Shown here: positions 57,742-64,000 of the stretch, in pieces
Layout of the letters: every line of letters begins with the position of its first letter
Position numbering within the stretch: the first letter of the stretch is position 1
NCBI GenBank assembly: GCA_910589055.1
Contig: CAJURN010000001.1
Location: 229,990 to 293,989 of the forward strand
Source: an uncultured Muribaculaceae bacterium
Lineage (GTDB): Bacteria; Bacteroidota; Bacteroidia; Bacteroidales; Muribaculaceae
Direction: 5' to 3'
Length of the DNA stretch: 64,000 nucleotides
Translations under genes and position numbers: made by a program
Notes under the pieces: generated by a model
Told to the model about the DNA's origin: nothing
Database searches by the model: none
What the model saw: only the letters and a program-made list of their open reading frames with translations

Positions 57742-58551
57742 TCAAAGCTGGCTGTCGGGGTTAAGGTTGGCGCTTTCGATGTCTTTGAAGTAGCGGTAGG
57801 TGCTCACTTTGAGGTCGGCACAAGCGTCTTCATCGGCAACGATAAGAGCCTTGGCGTGCATCTGCAGGGCTGAGATTGTCCACATCTGCGAAATACCGCC
57901 TTCAACGCCGTGATGAAGCGCGCGAGCCTTGTTGTAGCCGTTGACAATCAGAAGCACGCTCTTGGCAGCCATGATTGTGCCTACACCTACGGTGAGGGCA
58001 GTCTTGGGCACGAGGTCAACGTTGCCTTCAAAGAATCGGGAGTTGGCGATGATGGTGTCCTGGGTGAGGGTTTTCATGCGGGTGCGCGATGTGAGCGACG
58101 AACCGGGTTCGTTGAACGCGATGTGTCCGTCGGGACCTACTCCACCGAGGAAGAGGTCGATACCGCCGTAAGAGGCGATTTTCTCTTCATAGCGACGACA
58201 TTCTTCTTCGGGATTTTCGGCGTTGCCGTTGAGGATGTTGACATTTTCGGGGAGAATGTCAATCTGGTTGAAGAAGTTTGTCCACATGAATGTATAGTAG
58301 CTCTGCTCGTGGTCGCGGGGGAGATTGCAGTATTCGTCCATGTTGAATGTAACAACATTGCGGAATGATACTTTGCCCTCCTTGTTGAGCTTGATAAGCT
58401 CGCGGTACATGCCAAGGGGAGAACTGCCGGTGGGGCAACCGAGAACGAAGGGGTGTTCTGCGGTGGGGTTCGCCTCATTGATGCGTGCGGCTACATAATT
58501 TGCCGCCCAGCGCGACACTTCGGAGTAGTTGGGTTCAATAATTAGTCTCAT
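57742..58551 (-). CDS. nagB: Glucosamine-6-phosphate deaminase
   Basis: 269 residues. It converts glucosamine 6-phosphate to fructose 6-phosphate and ammonia. All catalytic residues match E. coli numbering: Asp72 in FNMDEY, Asp141 and His143 in VGPDGHIAFNEPGSS, and Glu148. GCPTGSSPLGMYREL binds the phosphate. This is the canonical enzyme; the second NagB-like protein at 60948 lacks these residues. The gene is alone, with its terminator at 57581 and the 9-bp repeat array in its 3' region. Confidence 0.97.
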   Translation of the reverse strand: MRLIIEPNYSEVSRWAANYVAARINEANPTAEHPFVLGCPTGSSPLGMYRELIKLNKEGKVSFRNVVTFNMDEYCNLPRDHEQSYYTFMWTNFFNQIDILPENVNILNGNAENPEEECRRYEEKIASYGGIDLFLGGVGPDGHIAFNEPGSSLTSRTRMKTLTQDTIIANSRFFEGNVDLVPKTALTVGVGTIMAAKSVLLIVNGYNKARALHHGVEGGISQMWTISALQMHAKALIVADEDACADLKVSTYRYFKDIESANLNPDSQL

Positions 58552-58596
58552 GTGTTGTTTTGTTAATTAAAAGTGCAATTAAAATATTTGTGAATC

Positions 58597-59238
58597 TTAG
58601 AAAAGCCATGCAGCGGTGACGGTCCAGTACTTGTTTTTGCCGTCGATTTTTTCACCCGACCAGCCGGATACGGTCTCGATAGTGTTTGTGAGGCCGAGTC
58701 CGTAGGATGCACCGATCTGAAGGTGCTGGATAAGCTGTACGCCGACGCCGAAGTTCCAGGCAATATCGACATTTTTGTTCTTGTATGCTTCGGAAATGGC
58801 CTTTTTGGAGGCGAGGAACGCGAAGCTCGGTCCGGTGAAGATATAGGGAGTGAAGACTTTGCCGATTACGGGAAGTCCGATTTTGTATTTGATATTGACA
58901 GGAATTTCGATGTAGTCGCGCTTCTTGAAGCTGTTGTATGTGGTTAATTCATCGGGCGGAGTAGTACCACCAAGAACCATATCCTGTTTTGCAGAGTTGA
59001 CACGATGTACATACATCACCGACGCATCGAAGCCGAGGTTGATAACAGGAATAGTGAATTCAGCCTGTACACCGCCTGTGAATCCTGCGCGGTTTTCGGA
59101 ATTGAACAACGACTTGTCAAAACGCATTGAGTTGACGTTGATGCCGACACGCGGGCCGATTGCAAACTGTGCCATGGCGACACCTGAAATCGCAACAATC
59201 GCTACCAGAGTAGCAAGGAATCTTTTTCTTAAATTCAT
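58597..59238 (-). CDS. Outer-membrane beta-barrel protein (porin-like)
   Basis: 213 residues from the ATG at 59238, chosen over an earlier ATG at 59310 because it starts directly at the signal peptide (MNLRKRFLATLVAIVAISGVAMA-Q). The mature part alternates polar and hydrophobic residues (FAIGPRVGINVNSMRF, VGVQLIQHLQIGASYGLGLTNTIETV) and ends in the outer-membrane-targeting pattern WTVTAAWLF. It belongs to the small PorT/outer-membrane-barrel type of Bacteroidota; its role is unknown. It lies between nagB and the divergent MIP18-family gene, with a -7 element TAATTTTG (complement of 59319-59326). Confidence 0.82.
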   Translation of the reverse strand: MNLRKRFLATLVAIVAISGVAMAQFAIGPRVGINVNSMRFDKSLFNSENRAGFTGGVQAEFTIPVINLGFDASVMYVHRVNSAKQDMVLGGTTPPDELTTYNSFKKRDYIEIPVNIKYKIGLPVIGKVFTPYIFTGPSFAFLASKKAISEAYKNKNVDIAWNFGVGVQLIQHLQIGASYGLGLTNTIETVSGWSGEKIDGKNKYWTVTAAWLF

Positions 59239-59318
59239 GATGTTGTGGGTTACGGGGTTATAGTCATTTTTAGGGAACACGCTCCGGCGGCGCGGACCGT
59301 AGGGGCGCATTATGCTGC

Positions 59319-59375
59319 AAAATTAGTATTTTTATTTTATTAACGTGCCTATTCGTGAAAAAATCTGTAATTTTG
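59319..59375. promoter_or_regulatory. Divergent -7 elements of the beta-barrel and MIP18-family genes
   Basis: Minus strand TAATTTTG (complement of 59319-59326) for the barrel gene and plus-strand TAATTTTG (59368-59375) for the gene at 59424. Neither has a clear TTTG at -33. The two lie back to back about 45 bp apart. Confidence 0.5.
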
Positions 59376-59423
59376 AATGTTGTCTTTATGAGATAATTTC
59401 AATTCTTAAATTCGTCCCTTTAT

Positions 59424-59744
59424 ATGACATCAGAAGAAAAACTCAAGATAGAAGAGAAAGTGGTGGAGATGCTCCGCACTGTATATGACCCGGAGATTCC
59501 CGTGGATATTTACAGCCTCGGACTAATCTACCGCATCGACCTTGCAGATGACGGCGCACTGACCGTGGACATGACTATGACCGCCCCCAACTGCCCTATG
59601 GCCGATTTCATCATGGAGGACACACGCATGAAACTCGAATCGGTGGAGGGCGTGACTTCTGTCACAATCAACATCGTTTTCGAGCCTGAGTGGACCAAGG
59701 ACATGATGAGCGAGGAAGCCAAGCTGGAGCTCGGACTGTTGTAG
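59424..59744 (+). CDS. MIP18/DUF59-family iron-sulfur cluster assembly protein
   Basis: 106 residues. MIP18-fold motifs: VVEMLRTVYDPEIPVDIYSLGLIYRID near the N terminus and MTMTAPNCPMADFIMEDTRMKLESV, whose Cys is the conserved one. Relatives (SufT, PaaD, the CIA2 family) help insert Fe-S clusters into target proteins. The same reading includes a C-terminal EPEWTKDMMSEEAKLELGLL tail, often with a conserved W in this family. It starts a unit with lpxH, whose ATG lies 8 bp after the stop. Confidence 0.9.
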   Translation: MTSEEKLKIEEKVVEMLRTVYDPEIPVDIYSLGLIYRIDLADDGALTVDMTMTAPNCPMADFIMEDTRMKLESVEGVTSVTINIVFEPEWTKDMMSEEAKLELGLL

Positions 59745-59752
59745 CAATCAGT

Positions 59753-60532
59753 ATGGACGCGCGCACGCGAACATATTTTATAAGCGACCTGCACCTCGGC
59801 TCGCATTGTGTTGCCGACAGGCGCGGGCACGAGCGGGCTGTGGTGGATTTCCTGCGTTCAATCCGTCACGACGCCAAGGCTCTCTACCTGCTCGGCGATG
59901 TGCTCGACTACTGGTATGAGTACCGTACGGTTGTGCCGCGCGGCTATGTCCGCTTTTTCGGAGCGCTTGCCGAACTCGCCGACGCCGGTGTGGCTATTTA
60001 CTGGATTGTGGGCAACCATGATGTATGGCTCTTCGACTACCTCCGCGACGAAATCGGCATCACCGTACTCGACCCCAAGACGGGCGGTGTGGAGATGAAC
60101 ATTGACGGAACTGACTTTTTCCTTGCCCACGGCGACGGGATAGGCCGGCTCACTCCGGGAGTGCGCGCCATGCGTGCTGTTTTCCGCAGTAAGATTTGCC
60201 AGACACTTTATGCCTCCGTTCATCCCCGCTGGACTGTCGGGCTTGCAAACATGTTAAGTTCAGGCAGCCGTCGTCACGGACTGCGCGAGGAAGTGGCGGA
60301 GCGTACTCGCTCGATGGCTTTGGCGTCGATGCGGGAATTTGCTTCAGAATACTCCTCGTCCCATCCCGAGGTGCGTTATATTGTCATGGGACACCATCAT
60401 GTCGCACTCGACGAAGCGGTGAGCACAGGCTGCCGGATGGTGATTTTGGGCGACTGGATCTCGCTCGAGACTTACGCTGTTTTTGATGGCAAAAAGCTCG
60501 AGTTGAAGCATTTTGAAAGAGACACTCAATGA
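59753..60532 (+). CDS. lpxH: UDP-2,3-diacylglucosamine diphosphatase
   Basis: 259 residues from the ATG at 59753; a longer frame from 59690 overlaps the previous gene. Calcineurin-like phosphatase that yields lipid X in lipid A synthesis. Metal-binding motifs: FISDLHLGSH, LLGDVLDYWYE, IVGNHDVWLF, LAHGDG and the C-terminal VMGHHHV. LpxB at 29147 uses the product of this enzyme. Placed with the MIP18-family gene in one unit. Confidence 0.92.
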   Translation: MDARTRTYFISDLHLGSHCVADRRGHERAVVDFLRSIRHDAKALYLLGDVLDYWYEYRTVVPRGYVRFFGALAELADAGVAIYWIVGNHDVWLFDYLRDEIGITVLDPKTGGVEMNIDGTDFFLAHGDGIGRLTPGVRAMRAVFRSKICQTLYASVHPRWTVGLANMLSSGSRRHGLREEVAERTRSMALASMREFASEYSSSHPEVRYIVMGHHHVALDEAVSTGCRMVILGDWISLETYAVFDGKKLELKHFERDTQ

Positions 60533-60679
60533 ATTAACAAGTATTAACGCTGTTCGCGTTTTGTATCTATTTTGTTCGCGAACGCGCGTAATTGCCTGAT
60601 TCATTTGAAAGTGCCCACAACAAAGGAAAGGAAAAGCAAAGACATGTTTAAGAAATATATCGTAAAACATAAAAAATAG

Positions 60680-60711
60680 TTTGGCAAATGGCTAAAAAAG
60701 CATGACCTTTG
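60680..60711 (+). promoter_or_regulatory. Promoter of a candidate small RNA
   Basis: TTTG (60680-60683), 20-base spacer, GACCTTTG (60704-60711), one base from TAnnTTTG. No ORF follows before a strong terminator. Confidence 0.55.
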
Positions 60712-60717
60712 TATCGC

Positions 60718-60804
60718 AAACCTAAAACAATCTTTTTTACCTTAGAAATTGTACCTATTGGAAACCAATAAAAAGGAACTCCGCGACGGAGTTCCTTTTT
60801 ATTT
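60718..60804 (+). ncRNA. Candidate small RNA of about 85 nt
   Basis: A promoter at 60680-60711 and a rho-independent terminator at 60771-60804 (AAAAGGAACTCCG/CGGAGTTCCTTTT) bound a transcript with no ORF. An inner stem-loop ATTGG-aaa-CCAAT (60757-60769) precedes the terminator. The 415-bp gap between lpxH and the 60948 gene has no other explanation. Not matched to a known RNA family by eye; an untranslated leader or an unusually short peptide cannot be excluded. Confidence 0.5.
60771..60804. terminator. Bidirectional terminator ending the candidate small RNA
   Basis: Perfect 13-bp stem AAAAGGAACTCCG (60771-60783) and CGGAGTTCCTTTT (60787-60799), loop CGA, T-rich tail to the right and A-rich to the left. 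Confidence 0.85.
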
Positions 60805-60875
60805 TATCCCTACCCTATCTCAGAGAGGGGTATGTTTTCTCTAAACTTCAATCCAAATCAGCGCTTCCTGATAAA

Positions 60876-60923
60876 AATAAGCCGCCCCTCCGGAGCACGA
60901 ATGAAGTGACAGCGGAGGGGCGG
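60876..60923 (-). terminator. Terminator of the NagB-like/PIG-L gene
   Basis: CCGCCCCTCCG (60882-60892) pairs with CGGAGGGGCGG (60913-60923); the minus strand continues into TTATTTTTAT. It lies 24 bp after the gene's stop. Confidence 0.8.
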
Positions 60924-60947
60924 TTATGGGGATTCTTACAATGTTTC

Positions 60948-62927
60948 TTATCGGATGGGCTTGTATTCCACGAAGGCTTCGATAGCTTCGTAAGAGGCAA
61001 GACCGAGGTCCTCGTAGAGACGTGCAGTGGCACGGTTACGCTCCTCGGCACGCTGCCAGAACAGACGGTCGTCATCACCAAGGAAGGGAGCATTTTCCAT
61101 CTGGCTCTGGTGCTTGAGGATGGAGTTGCGCTTGAAGCGGAGTTCCTCGGGGCTGATAGGTACGGCCATTTCAATGTGGTCGATTTCCCATTCGGCCCAT
61201 GCGCCGCGGTACATCCAGATACGGCAATCCTGCATCCAGGGCTCGTCTTTAAGCTCGTCGATGGCGGCAAGCACAGCGTCGGTACATACCTTGTGGGTTC
61301 CGTGCGGGTCAGCAAGGTCTCCGGCCACGAATATCTGGTGAGGTTTTACTTCTTCGAGCAGGTTGCGCACGATGTCGATATCTTTTTCAGAAAGGTCGCC
61401 TTTCTTGATTGTTCCTGTCTCATAGAAAGGCAGGTTGAGGAAGTGGACATTCTGAGGCTTAACACCGATGTACTGGCATGCGATGCGTGCTTCGCCCTGA
61501 CGGATCTTGGTCTTCAGATAGCGTACTTCGGGAGTATCGACTTCGCCGGATGATTTTTTGGCAATGAAATCATGGATTTCCTTGCTGAGGCGGTTGTATT
61601 CCTCGGTGTTGATGCCGAATTTGTCGCCGATGGCGTCCATGAGCATCACGTAGCGCATCATGTCTTCGTCGCCTACGGCAATGTTACCTGAAGTCTCGTA
61701 GGCCACGTGTACGTCGTGGTGCTGGTCGACAAGGCGCTTGAGAGTTCCGCCCATCGAGATAACGTCGTCGTCGGGATGGGGCGAGAACACAATCACACGC
61801 TTGGGATAGGGCTTGGCGCGTTCGGGACGGTAGGTGTCGTCGGCGTCGGGTTTGCCGCCGGGCCATCCGGTGATGGTGTGCTGGAGGTCGTTGAAGATTT
61901 TGATGTTAACGGTATATGCCGAGCCGTAGAGGGCGAGGAGTTCACCGAGACCCCAGTCGTTGTAGTCCTTGTTGGTGAGCTTGAGGATGGGTTTTCCGGT
62001 CATGTTGCAGAGCCATACGATAGCGCGGCGGAGGAGTTTGTCGTTCCATTCGCAGGATGTCACTTTCCAAGGCTGGCTGATGCGGGTGAGATCTTCGGCA
62101 GCGGGGAGGTCGATTACCACTTTCACATGGGGGTGACCCTGAAGCTGAGAAGCGGGAACGGCTGTTGTCGAGGGGTCTTCCACGGTTTTGCGGATGATGG
62201 AAGCGCTGTTTTCGCCCCAGGCCATTGTGAGCACGCGGCGAGCCTTGAGAATATTGGCGATGCCGAGTGTGATTGCGGTCGAGGGAGCATCCTCGCATTT
62301 GTAGTCGCTGCTTACCTTGTGGCGTGTGTCGCTGCTGAGAAGCACGAGACGGCAGAGGCTCGAAGCGGCAGAACCGGGTTCGTTGAACGCGAGCGTGCCC
62401 ATGCGGCCGATTTCGCATACAACAAGGTCAAGGCCACCGGCGTTAGCAATTGCCTGCTCGTAAGCCTGACAGTATTCGTACATCGTTTCCTTGGTAATCT
62501 GCGGGTCGATTGTACGGATATTTTCGGGTTTGATGTCGATATGGTTGAGGAATACTTCCTTCAGACGGGTAAGGGTCGAGGGACCTTCGGGGTTGAGGGG
62601 GAAGAATTCGCTGATGTTGAACACAATTACGTTCTCAAAATCTACTTTTCCTTCCTTGTAGAGCTTGATAAGGCTGGCATAGGCGCGGTGAGTGCTGTTT
62701 CCGGCACCGAGGGCGAGTACGCATTTGCCCTTCTGAGCCACGTAACGGTTGATATACTTTGCCATTTCAGCGGCAAGGAAGTCGGCTCCGTCCGATGCAG
62801 TCTCGAAAATACGGGTGTCGATTTTTTCCTCGCGCGATAAAGCGGCCTGTTCAATTTCGTTGTCGGGGTCGTAGTAGCGTTTAGGAATCCTGTCCAGTTT
62901 AATCTGAGAAGTCAGGTCTGTTTTCAT
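60948..62927 (-). CDS. NagB-like/PIG-L deacetylase fusion protein
   Basis: 659 residues, cytoplasmic. Residues ~35-290 are a NagB-fold domain (ALGAGNSTHRAYASLI; LAFNEPGSAASSLCRLVLLS) and residues ~375-620 are a PIG-L/LmbE deacetylase with VIVFSPHPDDDVISMGGTL (HPDDD metal motif, about 380-385) and GDLADPHGTHKVC (DPHGTH, about 540). In the NagB part, canonical Asp72 (NMDEY) is Ser in NISEF (104-108), and Asp141 and His143 (GPDGHIAF) are Met and Thr in GRMGTLAF (174-181), while the Glu is kept. So the deaminase reaction is unlikely; the PIG-L part is complete. Relatives exist in Bacteroides as annotated glucosamine-6-phosphate deaminase. An N-acetyl amino sugar is the likely deacetylase substrate (inference). 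Confidence 0.88.
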   Translation of the reverse strand: MKTDLTSQIKLDRIPKRYYDPDNEIEQAALSREEKIDTRIFETASDGADFLAAEMAKYINRYVAQKGKCVLALGAGNSTHRAYASLIKLYKEGKVDFENVIVFNISEFFPLNPEGPSTLTRLKEVFLNHIDIKPENIRTIDPQITKETMYEYCQAYEQAIANAGGLDLVVCEIGRMGTLAFNEPGSAASSLCRLVLLSSDTRHKVSSDYKCEDAPSTAITLGIANILKARRVLTMAWGENSASIIRKTVEDPSTTAVPASQLQGHPHVKVVIDLPAAEDLTRISQPWKVTSCEWNDKLLRRAIVWLCNMTGKPILKLTNKDYNDWGLGELLALYGSAYTVNIKIFNDLQHTITGWPGGKPDADDTYRPERAKPYPKRVIVFSPHPDDDVISMGGTLKRLVDQHHDVHVAYETSGNIAVGDEDMMRYVMLMDAIGDKFGINTEEYNRLSKEIHDFIAKKSSGEVDTPEVRYLKTKIRQGEARIACQYIGVKPQNVHFLNLPFYETGTIKKGDLSEKDIDIVRNLLEEVKPHQIFVAGDLADPHGTHKVCTDAVLAAIDELKDEPWMQDCRIWMYRGAWAEWEIDHIEMAVPISPEELRFKRNSILKHQSQMENAPFLGDDDRLFWQRAEERNRATARLYEDLGLASYEAIEAFVEYKPIR

Positions 62928-63036
62928 TTTCTTATAGGTTAATTTAAAATCGATTCAGAGTTAGAAAGATTATCGGCGTCGCCGTTGCTTGGATGTGGCT
63001 CGGGAGTTCGCCGGAGGATATAGTTGCTGTTCAATG

Positions 63037-63044
63037 CAAAAATA
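63037..63044 (-). promoter_or_regulatory. -7 element of the NagB-like/PIG-L gene
   Basis: Minus-strand TATTTTTG, matching TAnnTTTG; no good TTTG at -33. The leader would be about 105 nt. Confidence 0.45.
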
Positions 63045-63118
63045 GTATTTTTTTAGATGTCAACGGCGCTCTTTTTAGTTTTTAAACAACTATTTGCAAT
63101 AGTAAAGACTCATGTGTA

Positions 63119-63151
63119 TAAAAAAAGCCGCACTCACGCTGTGGGTGCGGC
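63119..63151 (-). terminator. Terminator of the sigma factor gene
   Basis: GCCGCAC (63127-63133) with GTGCGGC (63145-63151), extended by CAC/GTG; the minus strand continues into T (A run 63119-63126). It lies 11 bp after the sigma factor stop. Confidence 0.85.
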
Positions 63152-63161
63152 CTGTAATGTA

Positions 63162-63752
63162 TTATCGGGAGAGAACTATGTTCTTTTCTTTGGCAAGGCG
63201 CCGCATGTTCAATATCGCATAACGCATGCGGCCAAGCGCAGTATTGATGCTCACTCCCGTGATATCGGCTATTTCCTTAAAGGAGAGATTTTTGTAATAT
63301 CTCATCACGAGCACTTCCTTCTGCACTTCGGGCAACTCTTCCACGAGTCGGCGCACGTCCTCCTCAATCTGGAAGTCGATGATGGCGTCTTCCACGGTGC
63401 CTTCGGCCAGTTCCTTTCGGTTAAGGATGTCAATGTCGGCATTGTCGGTGGATATGGCGCCTTCGGTCTTTTCCTGACGGAAACCGTCGATTATGAGATT
63501 TCGGGCTATGCGGCATATCCATGCCGAGAACTTGCCAAGGTCGTTGTAGCGGCCTTGTTTAATAGTCATGATTGCCTTGACGAAAGTCTCCTGGAAGATA
63601 TCGTCGGCTATATCCTTGTCTTTCACCATTTGCATGATGAAACCGAAAAGACGTGACTTATGGCGAAGGAGAAGCGTGTCGAACGCATCATTGTTTCCGT
63701 CGGCATAGGAAGCTACTAACTGCTCGTCGGTAAGCTTGTCTAAGATTTGCAT
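63162..63752 (-). CDS. RNA polymerase sigma factor, ECF type
   Basis: 196 residues. Region 2: DTLLLRHKSRLFGFIMQMVKDKDIADDIFQETFVKAIMTIKQGRYNDLGKFSAWICRIARNLIIDGFRQ; region 4: ELPEVQKEVLVMRYYKNLSFKEIADITGVSINTALGRMRYAILNMRRL. The acidic linker between them (TEGAISTDNADIDILNRKEL) is typical. No anti-sigma gene is adjacent. It differs clearly from the ECF factor at 40315, so the two define separate regulons. Transcribed from a consensus promoter with a leader of about 130 nt. Confidence 0.93.
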   Translation of the reverse strand: MQILDKLTDEQLVASYADGNNDAFDTLLLRHKSRLFGFIMQMVKDKDIADDIFQETFVKAIMTIKQGRYNDLGKFSAWICRIARNLIIDGFRQEKTEGAISTDNADIDILNRKELAEGTVEDAIIDFQIEEDVRRLVEELPEVQKEVLVMRYYKNLSFKEIADITGVSINTALGRMRYAILNMRRLAKEKNIVLSR

Positions 63753-63891
63753 TTCTATTCTGTGGTTTATTGATTAGAGTAGAGCTATGCGATAGGCGGA
63801 AGGGGTTTAAAGTGAATAATATAGTTAAGAAAGAGTGGTATTGAAAGATTGGTTTCTTACCGGGTTGATTGTTTTTGTTGATTAATAGATG

Positions 63892-63922
63892 CAAAGATAC
63901 AAATTTATTGTGCGGCATCAAA
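63892..63922 (-). promoter_or_regulatory. Consensus promoter of the sigma factor at 63162
   Basis: Minus-strand TTTG (complement of 63919-63922), 19-base spacer, TATCTTTG (complement of 63892-63899). The leader of about 130 nt is long for this genome and could carry control. Beyond it, 63923-64000 shows no feature. Confidence 0.8.
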
Positions 63923-64000
63923 GTTTTTCGGAGTCCGTTTTGAGTTATGCGAAGTCAACTGGCGGATGCGAATTTACGAAAAAGATGAATGAATTCAGCA

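Noticed and set aside
1..64000. tRNA, rRNA or riboswitch genes
   Set aside because: No tRNA arm set (for example GGTTCGA with matching acceptor ends), no rRNA stretch and no recognisable riboswitch core was found by eye; faint leader hairpins before rpmB and the sigma factor at 63162 are too weak to name.

Overview
The window reads as a chromosomal segment of a Bacteroidota, order Bacteroidales, most likely a gut Muribaculaceae-type organism (the family is inference). The evidence is a SusC/SusD pair, a Bacteroidales-type fumarate reductase, many promoters of the Bacteroidota form TTTG-N19-21-TAnnTTTG, almost no Shine-Dalgarno sequences, Bacteroidota-only small proteins (DUF4295), and moderately high GC with short AT-rich intergenic gaps. 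No rRNA, tRNA, CRISPR array, transposase or prophage was found; this is mostly core genome with a few accessory islands.

Layout. 1-6235 (minus): the start of a probable polysaccharide-biosynthesis gene, thiol peroxidase tpx, a secreted thioredoxin-like protein and the fumarate reductase operon frdC-frdA-frdB. 6466-9313 (plus): malate dehydrogenase, a thioredoxin lipoprotein and a DEAD-type helicase. 9294-12272 (minus): a BtuCDF/FecBCDE-type ABC importer. 12352-15242 (minus): a DUF805 protein, an ATP-grasp protein and the S6-S18-L9 operon. 15380-20323 (plus): serB, a patatin/beta-barrel protein, a short SSB, DUF1893 and an ECF S component. 20429-22343 (minus): a Cu/Zn-type efflux permease with its HMA-AraC regulator. 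22610-25832: a secreted protein with a sorting-type tail, then malic enzyme. 26147-26787: L28, L33 and DUF4295. 27233-27757: a toxin-antitoxin module whose YafQ-like toxin is frameshifted. 27778-31693: rnz, tadA, lpxB, a PepSY-like protein and an M48 protease. 31776-33394: two unknown genes flanked by a small inverted-repeat element. 33541-39135: a flavodiiron protein, a FemAB/GNAT-like protein and a tricorn-type protease. 39338-41984: a GlcNAc-kinase-like protein, an ECF sigma factor and RmuC. 42433-48671: SusC, SusD and a surface accessory protein. 48854-57485: DUF2851, a pseudouridine synthase, topA, then an operon of PatB-like enzyme, aroA, a Cys-rich anchored protein and a metal ABC permease. 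57742-63752: nagB, an outer-membrane barrel, a MIP18/DUF59 protein, lpxH, a candidate small RNA, a NagB-like/PIG-L fusion and a second ECF sigma factor.

How it fits together. frdCAB, mdh and malic enzyme outline a fumarate-respiring, succinate-forming anaerobic metabolism; Tpx, the flavodiiron protein and thioredoxin-like proteins give oxygen and peroxide defence. Amino-sugar genes (nagB, a GlcNAc-kinase-like gene, the NagB-like/PIG-L fusion) and SusCD indicate glycan use. LpxB and LpxH serve lipid A synthesis. The points most worth a second look are a strong Shine-Dalgarno before rpsR in a genome that otherwise lacks them, the NagB-like/PIG-L fusion that has lost NagB catalytic residues, the A7 frameshift in the toxin gene, the HMA-AraC/HMA-permease pair, 9-bp tandem repeats at three intergenic sites, a 167-bp inverted-repeat element with a shorter relative nearby, and a promoter-terminator pair that would make a small RNA of about 85 nt.
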